Below, one piece after another: positions 7,538-14,121 of a stretch of 16,629 nucleotides of DNA; position 1 is the stretch's first letter, and each line of letters begins with the position of its first letter. The translations under genes were made by a program, and so were the position numbers. Below the pieces are notes generated by a model that was not told the origin of the DNA, searched no databases, and saw nothing but the letters and a program-made list of their open reading frames with translations. The stretch is from Bacteroidota bacterium. GTDB lineage: Bacteria; Bacteroidota; Bacteroidia; Chitinophagales; Chitinophagaceae. The stretch spans positions 1 to 16,629 of the forward strand of contig JAFAFV010000058.1 in NCBI GenBank assembly GCA_023423285.1, read 5' to 3'.

Positions 7538-8293
7538 TTATTCAACATCCTGCGGCAACAATGGGTATTGCATATTCAAACCCTTCAGCATGTCTCGAAG
7601 GGTTTTGGCAATGGTGTATTCTTTATACCAGTTTTGATCTGAAGGCACAATGATCCACTCTGGCTTGTTGCAGTTTTTAAAACAATCCTCATACATTTTA
7701 TAATACTTATCCCTTAATGCGGCTTCTACAAAATCTCTTTTATTGTACTTCCACATTTTTGTGGGATTTGTCAAGCGTTCGTTGAGGCGCTCCTGCTGTT
7801 CTTCTGCTGACACATGCAGGTAAAACTTCAAAATATGGGTATTGTTGTGCTCCTGGATCAGTTTTTCAAAATCGTTGATGCATTCCATTCTCTTTTTTGC
7901 AAGCTTATCATTGCACCAGCCGTGCACGCGGGTAACCAATATATCTTCATAATGCGAACGGTTTAAAATCTGTATCCGCCCTTTTGCTGGGGTGCTTTTG
8001 TGAATACGCCATAAAAAGTCGTGCCTCAATTCTTCCTCAGTGGGCGCTTTAAACGATACTACATCTACGCCCTGCGGGTTCATGCGGCCAAAAATTTTAC
8101 GTATCACACCGTCTTTACCGCTGGCATCTAGCCCTTGTAGTACTACCAAAACAGCATTTTTACCTTCGGCATACAACAGGTTTTGCAGCTCGTTCAGTTC
8201 TAAAACAATTTTCTCTGTTTCTTCCTTTGTTGCGCTCTTTTCAAAACCTTCCGGGGCCCTGGTGCTTATTTTGTGTAATTGGTACTGTGGCAT
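7538..8293 (-). CDS. ppk2: Polyphosphate kinase 2 family (probable class III nucleotide phosphotransferase)
   Basis: P-loop kinase that moves phosphate between inorganic polyphosphate and nucleotides. The 251 residues carry the Walker A motif GLDASGKDG (54-62), the Walker B-type NRSHYED (111-117) followed by ILVTRVH, a lid-like HVSAEEQQERLNERL, and the tail WIIVPSDQNWYKEY. The single-domain length and the pattern PTEEELRHDFLWRIH plus RSHYEDxLVxRVH resemble class III enzymes, which phosphorylate both AMP and ADP using polyP. Class assignment is from remembered family patterns and less certain than the family call. The ATG at 8293 is 29 bp after the frr stop, so the gene is probably co-transcribed with frr. 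The polyP synthase PPK1 is not in the window. Confidence 0.93.
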   Translation of the reverse strand: MPQYQLHKISTRAPEGFEKSATKEETEKIVLELNELQNLLYAEGKNAVLVVLQGLDASGKDGVIRKIFGRMNPQGVDVVSFKAPTEEELRHDFLWRIHKSTPAKGRIQILNRSHYEDILVTRVHGWCNDKLAKKRMECINDFEKLIQEHNNTHILKFYLHVSAEEQQERLNERLTNPTKMWKYNKRDFVEAALRDKYYKMYEDCFKNCNKPEWIIVPSDQNWYKEYTIAKTLRDMLKGLNMQYPLLPQDVE

Positions 8294-8322
8294 GCAAAAA
8301 AATTATAGTATAGGTTGGCTGG

Positions 8323-8886
8323 TTATATAGCCATGATCTCTTTTTCTTTAGCTGCAAGAAGTTTTTCAACAACAGCAGTATACCTGTCGGTCAGTTCCTG
8401 TATAGTTGCTTCGGCATCTTTAGCCGCGTCTTCACTCAGGCCATCTTTCTGCAGTTTTTTAATGGCTTCAATAGCATCCCGTCTGCCACTTCGCACACCT
8501 ACTTTAGAAGTTTCGCCTTCAGCCTGGCTCTTTTTAACCAGTTCTCTCCTTCTTTCTTCAGTAAGAGGCGGCAAAAATAAGCGAATGTTCACGCCGTCGT
8601 TTTGAGGATTGATGCCGATGTTTGCGGCAATGATCGCTCTTTCAATAGGCTGCAGCATATTTTTTTCCCAGGGTTGAATGTTCAGGGTACGCGCATCCAG
8701 AACCGTAATATTACCCACCTGGTTAACGGGAACCATAGAGCCGTAATAATCTATCATAATGCCATCAAGTATTTGCGGATTTGCTTTTCCCGCGCGGATT
8801 TTTGTCAATTCATGCTCAAGGTGCCCGATTGCCTTTTTCATACTTTCTTCACAAGCATTAATAAGCCTGTTGATCTGATCTTGCAT
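8323..8886 (-). CDS. frr: Ribosome recycling factor
   Basis: Cytoplasmic factor that, with EF-G, splits the post-termination ribosome. The 187 aa length and motifs are standard: the first long helix with HELTKIRAGKANP (26-38), the hinge and beta domain with VNQVGNITVLDARTLNI, QPWEKNMLQPIERAI, NDGVNIRLFLPPLTEERR, and the returning helices. The ATG at 8886 gives the normal N-terminus (MQDQINRLINACEESM). An exact TAnnTTTG box lies 18 bp upstream on the minus strand. It is probably the first gene of a group with ppk2 and mscL. pyrH or tsf, frequent neighbours of frr elsewhere, are absent here. Confidence 0.98.
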   Translation of the reverse strand: MQDQINRLINACEESMKKAIGHLEHELTKIRAGKANPQILDGIMIDYYGSMVPVNQVGNITVLDARTLNIQPWEKNMLQPIERAIIAANIGINPQNDGVNIRLFLPPLTEERRRELVKKSQAEGETSKVGVRSGRRDAIEAIKKLQKDGLSEDAAKDAEATIQELTDRYTAVVEKLLAAKEKEIMAI

Positions 8887-8904
8887 AACAAATAATTTAG
8901 CTTA

Positions 8905-8912
8905 CAAAACTA
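8905..8912 (-). promoter_or_regulatory. Candidate -7 box for frr
   Basis: Minus strand TAGTTTTG matches TAnnTTTG. It ends 18 bp before the frr ATG, leaving a leader of roughly a dozen bases. No clear -33 TTTG at the expected spacing. It directly follows the terminator of the upstream gene. Confidence 0.45.
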
Positions 8913-8914
8913 AC

Positions 8915-8945
8915 AAAAACCTGTTGATAATAATAACAGGGTTTT
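8915..8945 (-). terminator. Terminator after the WecA/TagO-like gene
   Basis: Minus strand CCTGTT, 9-nt A/T loop, AACAGG, followed by TTTTTG. The flanking AAAA/TTTT can extend the stem across a one-base bulge. It lies 15 bp past the stop at 8960 and just ahead of the frr promoter box. Confidence 0.6.
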
Positions 8946-8959
8946 ATTAAATACGAGGT

Positions 8960-10114
8960 TTAACCGTTCACTTTTTCTGCCGCTATTTCTTCTTTGGTAT
9001 TTAGATTGATGACTTTTGAGCGCGATTTAAACTGCTGCTGCCTGCTAAGATTAGCAAGGTACTGACGGTGGTAAGCCAATTTTCGCTTGGGAAGACTGAA
9101 ATACAAATACCCCATAATTGTAAAACAGGTGGCAAACAGCCCGATAATGAGCCAGGTATTGCCTACTGACCTGGCAAGATAAGTGGCCATGATGAGTACA
9201 ATGTTAGAAACCACGCAAATGTGCGTAACTGTTGAGTGATTGAAACCTCTGTCTAAAAGTAAATGATGAATGTGGTTGCGATCAGGCGAAAAAGGCGACC
9301 GGCCTTTAATTATACGGATCGAAAACACCCGAATAGTATCTACAAGCGGTACGATAATAATAGCAATAGCAATGGCTGCCGCAGAGGCTACCGGAACGAT
9401 AGCACCGGGCGCACTTGCCACATTTATGAATTTTAGCGTTAATATAGAAGCAACTGTGCCTATTAGCAATGAGCCCGAGTCCCCCATAAAAATTCTTGCC
9501 GGGTTATAATTAAAAATGAGAAACGCAAGCAATGCTGCCGACAATGAGAAAGAAAATAAAGTATAGGCATACATACCAGCAAAATAAAAATACGTTCCCA
9601 ACAGCAGGGTGGCCAGCAAACCCAGGCTACCAGCCAGGCCATCAATCCCGTCAATAAGATTGAAGGCATTCATGATAAGTATGATAGTAACATAAGTAAA
9701 TGGAATGCCAACCATAGGGTCTAACATATCAATAGATGCAATTCCATAAAAGCTCTCAATTCTGATGCCGCCTAAATGAATGATAATAGCAGCAGCCATG
9801 ATTTGCGCAATAAACTTCTTGGTTGCCGAAAGCAATACCAGATCGTCTTTTAAACCAATGAAAAATATCATGAACGATGCTGCTAAAAAATACTGGAATT
9901 CTATATTTACAGATATATTGATGGTGAGCAGGCACGAAAACATAAATCCAAGAAATATGCCCACGCCACCCAATGACGCAATAGCATGCGTGTGAAGTTT
10001 TCTTTCATCGGGAACGTCGTATAATTTCTTTCTGTCTGCAATTAATATGACAACTGGAATTGCCAGAAATGCAACAATGAAAGAAACTATAGCGGTAACT
10101 AGAATTTCCAGCAT
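8960..10114 (-). CDS. Undecaprenyl-phosphate sugar-1-phosphate transferase (WecA/TagO/MraY family)
   Basis: Polytopic membrane enzyme transferring a HexNAc-1-phosphate from UDP-sugar to undecaprenyl phosphate, the first step of a lipid-linked glycan (O-antigen, capsule or similar). The 384 residues form about ten or eleven hydrophobic helices. Diagnostic cytoplasmic loops: DVPDERKLHTHAIASLGG (33-50), GLKDD (87-91) with the catalytic Asp pair, NAFNLIDGIDGLAG (149-162), FMGDSGS (209-215) and the HIHHLLLDRG loop near 280-290 that marks WecA/TagO rather than MraY. The last ~60 residues are basic and cytoplasmic. The ATG at 10114 is the first codon of the natural N-terminal helix. It has its own promoter and terminator. 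No glycan cluster is adjacent, so the exact sugar and end product are unknown. Confidence 0.92.
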   Translation of the reverse strand: MLEILVTAIVSFIVAFLAIPVVILIADRKKLYDVPDERKLHTHAIASLGGVGIFLGFMFSCLLTINISVNIEFQYFLAASFMIFFIGLKDDLVLLSATKKFIAQIMAAAIIIHLGGIRIESFYGIASIDMLDPMVGIPFTYVTIILIMNAFNLIDGIDGLAGSLGLLATLLLGTYFYFAGMYAYTLFSFSLSAALLAFLIFNYNPARIFMGDSGSLLIGTVASILTLKFINVASAPGAIVPVASAAAIAIAIIIVPLVDTIRVFSIRIIKGRSPFSPDRNHIHHLLLDRGFNHSTVTHICVVSNIVLIMATYLARSVGNTWLIIGLFATCFTIMGYLYFSLPKRKLAYHRQYLANLSRQQQFKSRSKVINLNTKEEIAAEKVNG

Positions 10115-10133
10115 TCAATAAGGGTTTACCGGT

Positions 10134-10164
10134 CAAAGGTAAGCAGAACTTTGAAATGGTCAAG
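10134..10164 (-). promoter_or_regulatory. Promoter of the WecA/TagO-like gene
   Basis: On the minus strand CTTG (10164-10161), a 19-bp spacer, then TACCTTTG (10141-10134), an exact -7 match with a 3/4 match to the -33 TTTG. It lies 19 bp before the ATG. This is the best two-element promoter in the window. Confidence 0.55.
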
Positions 10165-10248
10165 TATTTTTTACCTTACCTACACAATCGTTTTCGTAAA
10201 TTTTTAAATACAAATGATTTTATTTCAAGGAAATCAGTTAAATAATCG

Positions 10249-10256
10249 CAAATTTG
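10249..10256 (+). promoter_or_regulatory. Possible -7 box for the transketolase subunit gene
   Basis: CAAATTTG differs from TAnnTTTG at the first base only and lies 24 bp before the ATG at 10281. There is only a poor -33 candidate (TTTC around 10223). Weak call. Confidence 0.3.
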
Positions 10257-10280
10257 TAGCTAAACCACAAAAGCAATAGT

Positions 10281-11114
10281 ATGGCAAATTTACAGGAAAT
10301 AGCATCGCAGGTAAGGCGGGATATTTTAAGAATGGTACATGGCGCTAAAAGCGGCCACCCCGGAGGTTCTTTGGGTTGTGCAGATTTTATTACAGCGCTT
10401 TATTTTAAAATCATGAAGCACGATCCCGCTTTTAATATGGATGGTAAAGACGAAGATTTGTTTTTCCTTTCCAATGGGCATATTTCGCCGGTGTTTTATT
10501 CAGTACTGGCACGAGCGGGTTATTTTGATGTGAAGGAACTGGCTACCTTCAGAAAAATAAACAGTCGCCTGCAGGGCCACCCTGCTACTCACGAAAATTT
10601 GCCGGGCGTAAGAATTGCCAGCGGATCGCTGGGCCAGGGCATGAGCGTGGCCATTGGCGCAGCGCTCGCTAAAAAACTTAACTGCGATAAGCACCTGGTG
10701 TATTCACTGCATGGAGATGGGGAACTGAACGAAGGCCAAAACTGGGAAGCGATCATGTTTGCAGCCCACCATAAAGTAGATAACCTGATTGCTAGCGTGG
10801 ACTGGAACGGGCAGCAAATTGACGGCCGCACTTACGATGTGATGGATATGGGTAATTTGGCAGAAAAATTCAACGTATTTGGCTGGCATGTGCTTGAAAT
10901 GAACGGCAACGATATGGATGACGTGGTAGCCACTCTGGACAAAGCCCGGGCAGTGGTAGGAAAGGGAAAACCCATTGCTATTATGATGAACACCATTATG
11001 AGTAAAGGCGTAGATTTTATGGAAAACGATCACAACTGGCATGGTGTGGCCCCTAACGATGAACAACTGGGAAAAGCCCTGGCACAATTACAGGAAACTT
11101 TGGGAGATTATTAA
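10281..11114 (+). CDS. Transketolase, N-terminal (TPP-binding) subunit
   Basis: Half-transketolase: 277 residues covering only the thiamine-diphosphate pyrimidine-independent N-terminal domain. Split transketolases are common in Bacteroidetes and archaea, where a second gene encodes the Pyr and C-terminal domains and the two products form the active enzyme of the non-oxidative pentose phosphate pathway. Motifs: SGHPGGSLG (24-32), SNGHISP, GSLGQGMS (115-122), GDGELNEGQNWE (145-156) with the Mg2+/TPP motif completed by DWN (174-176) and QQIDG, then MSKGVDFMENDHNWHG near the end. The start ATG at 10281 gives a standard N-terminus and the protein ends naturally, so this is not a truncated full-length gene. 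The C-terminal partner is usually next door but is not in this window. A strong terminator follows. Confidence 0.93.
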   Translation: MANLQEIASQVRRDILRMVHGAKSGHPGGSLGCADFITALYFKIMKHDPAFNMDGKDEDLFFLSNGHISPVFYSVLARAGYFDVKELATFRKINSRLQGHPATHENLPGVRIASGSLGQGMSVAIGAALAKKLNCDKHLVYSLHGDGELNEGQNWEAIMFAAHHKVDNLIASVDWNGQQIDGRTYDVMDMGNLAEKFNVFGWHVLEMNGNDMDDVVATLDKARAVVGKGKPIAIMMNTIMSKGVDFMENDHNWHGVAPNDEQLGKALAQLQETLGDY

Positions 11115-11132
11115 AACCTTCTTTATATTTTT

Positions 11133-11167
11133 TTATAAAAGCCGGGCTATAAAACCGGCTTTTATAA
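11133..11167. terminator. Bidirectional hairpin terminator between convergent genes
   Basis: A perfect 13-bp inverted repeat TTATAAAAGCCGG / CCGGCTTTTATAA with a 9-nt loop. The GC core is flanked by A/T runs, so both strands give a GC stem followed by TTTTATAA. It lies 18 bp after the transketolase subunit stop and directly abuts the stop of the minus-strand hexapeptide gene. Confidence 0.8.
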
Positions 11168-11695
11168 TTATGGCGTATTCTGGTCTTTAAACCAACCTGA
11201 ATATTTAATATAATTATCCGCTATTCTGTTGATCTCGCCGTGGATCAGTTCCTGCGAAATATCTTTGATTCTGCGGGCTGGCACCCCGGCGTATATGGTG
11301 CCCGGTTCTACTTCCGTATTTTCAAGCACCAGCGCCCCGGCAGCAATGATGCTATTGCTGTGCACTACCGCGTTATCCATAATAATGGCACCCATTCCTA
11401 CCAGCACATTATCGTGAATGGTACAGCCGTGTACAATGGCCCTGTGCCCTATTGACACATTGCTCCCAATGGTCGTTCCGCATTTTTGGTACGTGCAATG
11501 AATGATCACACCGTCCTGTATATTCACTTTATCGCCAATTTTTATAAAATTTACATCTCCGCGCACTACGGCATTAAACCATACACTGCACTGGTTTCCC
11601 ATTACCACATCGCCCACAACAGTTGCATTGGGAGCTATATAACAATCTTCTCCTATTTGCGGCAGCTTGCCTTCAACCGGTAAAATCACTGGCAT
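11168..11695 (-). CDS. Gamma-carbonic-anhydrase-like hexapeptide-repeat protein (YrdA/PaaY family)
   Basis: 175-residue left-handed beta-helix protein, expected to be a trimer with a metal at each subunit interface. Hexapeptide repeats run from about residue 18 to 145. The gamma-CA signature residues are present: NAVVRGD (41-47), His66 in IIHCT, and His84 and His89 in GHRAIVHGC, the three candidate metal ligands. The end GVPARRIKDIS is typical of the family. Homologues are annotated as carbonic anhydrase or as transferase-like proteins, and many have weak or no measured CA activity, so the biochemical role stays open. The ATG at 11695 gives the usual N-terminus. A loose -7-like box (TATCTTAG, 11726 to 11719) sits upstream. 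Monocistronic, ending at a shared terminator. Confidence 0.9.
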   Translation of the reverse strand: MPVILPVEGKLPQIGEDCYIAPNATVVGDVVMGNQCSVWFNAVVRGDVNFIKIGDKVNIQDGVIIHCTYQKCGTTIGSNVSIGHRAIVHGCTIHDNVLVGMGAIIMDNAVVHSNSIIAAGALVLENTEVEPGTIYAGVPARRIKDISQELIHGEINRIADNYIKYSGWFKDQNTP

Positions 11696-11827
11696 GAATA
11701 AATCTTTTTGATGAGTGGCTAAGATACGAAAGAGCGCCGAAATACCGGTTCAATTCAAACTCACGCAAAAAAGCTGCAATAAGCAATTTCGGTTGCACGC
11801 AGATTTTTCAATCTACGCTTTTGAGAT

Positions 11828-11835
11828 TACATTTG
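11828..11835 (+). promoter_or_regulatory. Candidate -7 box for the kinase-RapZ fusion gene
   Basis: TACATTTG is an exact TAnnTTTG match, with a T-rich stretch (11804-11808) near the -33 position. It ends only 4 bp before the ATG at 11840, implying either a leaderless message or translation from the second ATG at 11849. Confidence 0.45.
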
Positions 11836-11839
11836 CCCG

Positions 11840-13303
11840 ATGCAGAGAATGATTGATAAAATAACTGAGTTGTATATAAACTGGGCCGGCAAAAAGCCCA
11901 CATCTATTGATGTATTGCAACAGGCCGGAAGTGAAAGAAGGTATTTCAGGATGTGGCAAAATGATCTTTCAGTAATTGGCACTTACGGCGCTAACGTAAA
12001 AGAAAATGAATCGTTTCTGTACTTCAGCGAACACTTTTATAAAAGAAACCTGCCGGTTGCCAATATTATTGCCGTGAGCAATGATAAAAAATGCTACCTG
12101 CAGGAAGATTATGGCAATATTTCACTCATCAACCGGTTAGAAACCGAAGGCCATGTGCCGGAAGTTTACAACCTGTTTAAGCAAAGTTTGGAAAAACTGG
12201 CTGAGTTGCAGGTAAATGGAGATGATGGGCTTGACTACAGCAAATGCCTTACTAACAGCGAATTTGGCAAACAGGCGATCATGGCCGACCTGCTTTATTT
12301 TAAATTTTATTTTTTAGATGCGCTTAGAAAACCATACGACAAACAAAAACTGATGGATGATTTTGAAGCGCTCAGCAGCTACCTCACTCATACCGATCAT
12401 AAATTTTTTATGTTTCGTGATTTTCAAAGTCGTAATATACAGGTAGATGAAAACAACAAGGTGCATTTTATAGATTATCAGGGCGGCATGAAAGGCGCGC
12501 CTCAATACGATGTAGCATCTTTGTTATGGCAAGCCAGGGCGCGCCTTTCCGAAGACTGGAAAGAACGATTGCTATACGATTACATGAACGCGCTGGAACC
12601 TTTGCTGGACAGGCCTTTGAACAGGATGAGCTTTATTAGCCAGTTTAATGGCTATGTGCTGATCCGTTTACTGCAGGTATTAGGCGCTTATGGCTTTAGA
12701 GGATTGTTTGAAAGAAAGGCACATTTTTTAACAAGCATACCGATGGCTTTGCGCAACCTTAAAATGTTTATAGCTAAAAGCCCCATGGGCATTGCGCTGC
12801 CAGAGTTTGAAAAAGTGCTTGAAATTTGTGTGGCTGATGAAGTGATTCAAGAATTTACCCCGGTACAGGCCTCACCCCAAACGCCTTTGGTTGTAAAAGT
12901 AGGCAGTTTCTCATTTAAAAAAGGCTTGCCTGTAGTAGATGACGCCAATGGTGGCGGTTTTATATTTGACTGCAGAGGTATTATAAACCCCGGGCGAATA
13001 GAAAGTATGAAATGTAAAACCGGACGAGATAAAGAAGTGATTGATTATCTGGAACAGCAAACACAGATGCCGGAATTTTTACACAGCGTTTTTGACGTAG
13101 TAGACATAACGGTTGAAAATTATATTAAGCGAGGATTTGACAGCCTGTACGTAAACTTTGGGTGCACAGGTGGCCAGCACCGCAGCGTGTATGCCGCAGA
13201 TGCCATGGCCAGGCATTTAAAAAATAAGTTTAATGTAAAAGTAAAACTCAATCATTGGGTTCAGGATGAAAAAAACTGGTGCAATGAGACAATTAATAAT
13301 TAA
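11840..13303 (+). CDS. AmgK-like sugar kinase fused to a RapZ C-terminal-like domain
   Basis: 487-residue two-domain cytoplasmic protein. Residues ~1-330 form an aminoglycoside-phosphotransferase-fold kinase: the N-lobe signature QQAGSERRYFRM (27-38), the catalytic loop RDFQSRN with Asp194 and Asn199, the metal-binding DYQ (Asp212) and GAPQYDVASLL. This pattern is closest to AmgK, the anomeric MurNAc/GlcNAc kinase of cell-wall recycling. Residues ~350-487 resemble the C-terminal half of RapZ: VGSFSFKKG (354-362), FIFDCRGIINPGR, TGRDKEVIDYL and the signature GCTGGQHRSV (441-450). The RapZ N-terminal P-loop domain is absent. In E. coli the RapZ C-domain binds glucosamine-6-phosphate and RNA. 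A MurU-like gene follows 27 bp downstream, supporting an amino-sugar 1-phosphate product. Start is ATG-11840, or ATG-11849 if the promoter box is real. The substrate and the role of the C-domain are inferred. Confidence 0.85.
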   Translation: MQRMIDKITELYINWAGKKPTSIDVLQQAGSERRYFRMWQNDLSVIGTYGANVKENESFLYFSEHFYKRNLPVANIIAVSNDKKCYLQEDYGNISLINRLETEGHVPEVYNLFKQSLEKLAELQVNGDDGLDYSKCLTNSEFGKQAIMADLLYFKFYFLDALRKPYDKQKLMDDFEALSSYLTHTDHKFFMFRDFQSRNIQVDENNKVHFIDYQGGMKGAPQYDVASLLWQARARLSEDWKERLLYDYMNALEPLLDRPLNRMSFISQFNGYVLIRLLQVLGAYGFRGLFERKAHFLTSIPMALRNLKMFIAKSPMGIALPEFEKVLEICVADEVIQEFTPVQASPQTPLVVKVGSFSFKKGLPVVDDANGGGFIFDCRGIINPGRIESMKCKTGRDKEVIDYLEQQTQMPEFLHSVFDVVDITVENYIKRGFDSLYVNFGCTGGQHRSVYAADAMARHLKNKFNVKVKLNHWVQDEKNWCNETINN

Positions 13304-13332
13304 TAGTCTATAATTAATAATTCGTAATTAAT
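13291..13332. repeat. A/T-rich short repeats bridging the kinase stop and the nucleotidyltransferase start
   Basis: The 11-mer AATTAATAATT occurs at 13291-13301 and again at 13312-13322, and AATTAAT recurs at 13326-13332, overlapping the next ATG. The first copy encodes the last residues of the kinase and contributes the first T of its TAA stop. This looks like a small slippage-prone A/T repeat. It may also help ribosome loading, as A/T-rich leaders do in this phylum. Confidence 0.5.
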
Positions 13333-14065
13333 GACCGCTTCACTTCAGGCAATGATTTTTTGTGCAGGCCTTGGCACACGCTTTAAACCGTGGACAGACA
13401 ATCATCCCAAAGCATTGGCCGTCATCAACGGCAAAAGTCTGTTGCAGCGCAATATTGAATACTTACAGCAGTATGGAATTACAAATGTCATTGTGAATGT
13501 GCATCATTTTGCAGATCAGATTGTGGATGCCATTGAAAAAAACAATGGCTGGGGAAGTCAAATTACCATCAGTGATGAAACCACTGCCGTGCTTGAAACA
13601 GGCGGAGGGTTGATACACGCGCAGCCACTTTTTAAACCCGGGCAAAAATTCATCACACTCAACGCCGACATTCTCACCGACCTTGATATAAACGCACTGC
13701 TAGCCTTTCATGAAGCACAAAAACCCAGGCCGCTCATTACAATGGCCGTAAGTAACCGGCAAACCTCACGCAATCTTTTATTTGATAATGCGCAAAGGCT
13801 GTGTGGCTGGCGCCACAATGCTACCGGCGAAGAACGCATTTCAATGCCAATGGTAAAACCGGTTGCAAAAGCTTATGACTGCGTAGTGGTATTTGAATAC
13901 GATGTTTTCGATCTGAATTATTTTGAAGGAAAATTTTCAGTGATTGATCTTTATCTGGAGCTTGCAAAAGCTCACACCATTATGGGCTATGAACACAATG
14001 CTAAAAGATGGATTGATGTGGGCAAACCCAATAGTGTGCCAATAGCTGAAAGGATGTTTTTGTGA
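13331..14065 (+). CDS. Sugar-1-phosphate nucleotidyltransferase, MurU-like
   Basis: 244-residue nucleotidyltransferase of the GT-A-like NTP_transferase family, coupling a sugar-1-phosphate with an NTP to give an NDP-sugar. Signature motif FCAGLGTRFKPWTDNHPKAL (positions 10-29; GLGTR 13-17, Lys27), the sugar-binding LETGGGL (88-94), the metal-site NADILTD (111-117) and the closing WIDVGKP (227-233, Asp229). The compact length without a hexapeptide domain, and LETGGG followed by NADxxTD, match MurU (MurNAc-1-phosphate uridylyltransferase), but mannose-1-phosphate guanylyltransferases are close relatives and are a common automatic label. Position directly after an AmgK-like kinase favours the MurU role. 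Probably co-transcribed with it across a 27-bp gap. The ATG at 13331 gives a normal N-terminus. It converges with the permease gene at 14122 and I see no terminator hairpin in the 56-bp gap. Confidence 0.87.
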   Translation: MTASLQAMIFCAGLGTRFKPWTDNHPKALAVINGKSLLQRNIEYLQQYGITNVIVNVHHFADQIVDAIEKNNGWGSQITISDETTAVLETGGGLIHAQPLFKPGQKFITLNADILTDLDINALLAFHEAQKPRPLITMAVSNRQTSRNLLFDNAQRLCGWRHNATGEERISMPMVKPVAKAYDCVVVFEYDVFDLNYFEGKFSVIDLYLELAKAHTIMGYEHNAKRWIDVGKPNSVPIAERMFL

Positions 14066-14121
14066 ACTTGAAAATAAAAGTGGTAAGATGGGATGGAAGT
14101 TAGAAGGTAAAATTCATAAGT

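Noticed and set aside
11696..11839. Possible small RNA or gene in the 144-bp divergent spacer
   Set aside because: Only short unrelated repeats and the promoter-like box near the kinase start; nothing coherent.
14066..14121. Possible terminator between the MurU-like gene and the convergent permease gene
   Set aside because: Purine-rich spacer with no inverted repeat long enough to support a hairpin.
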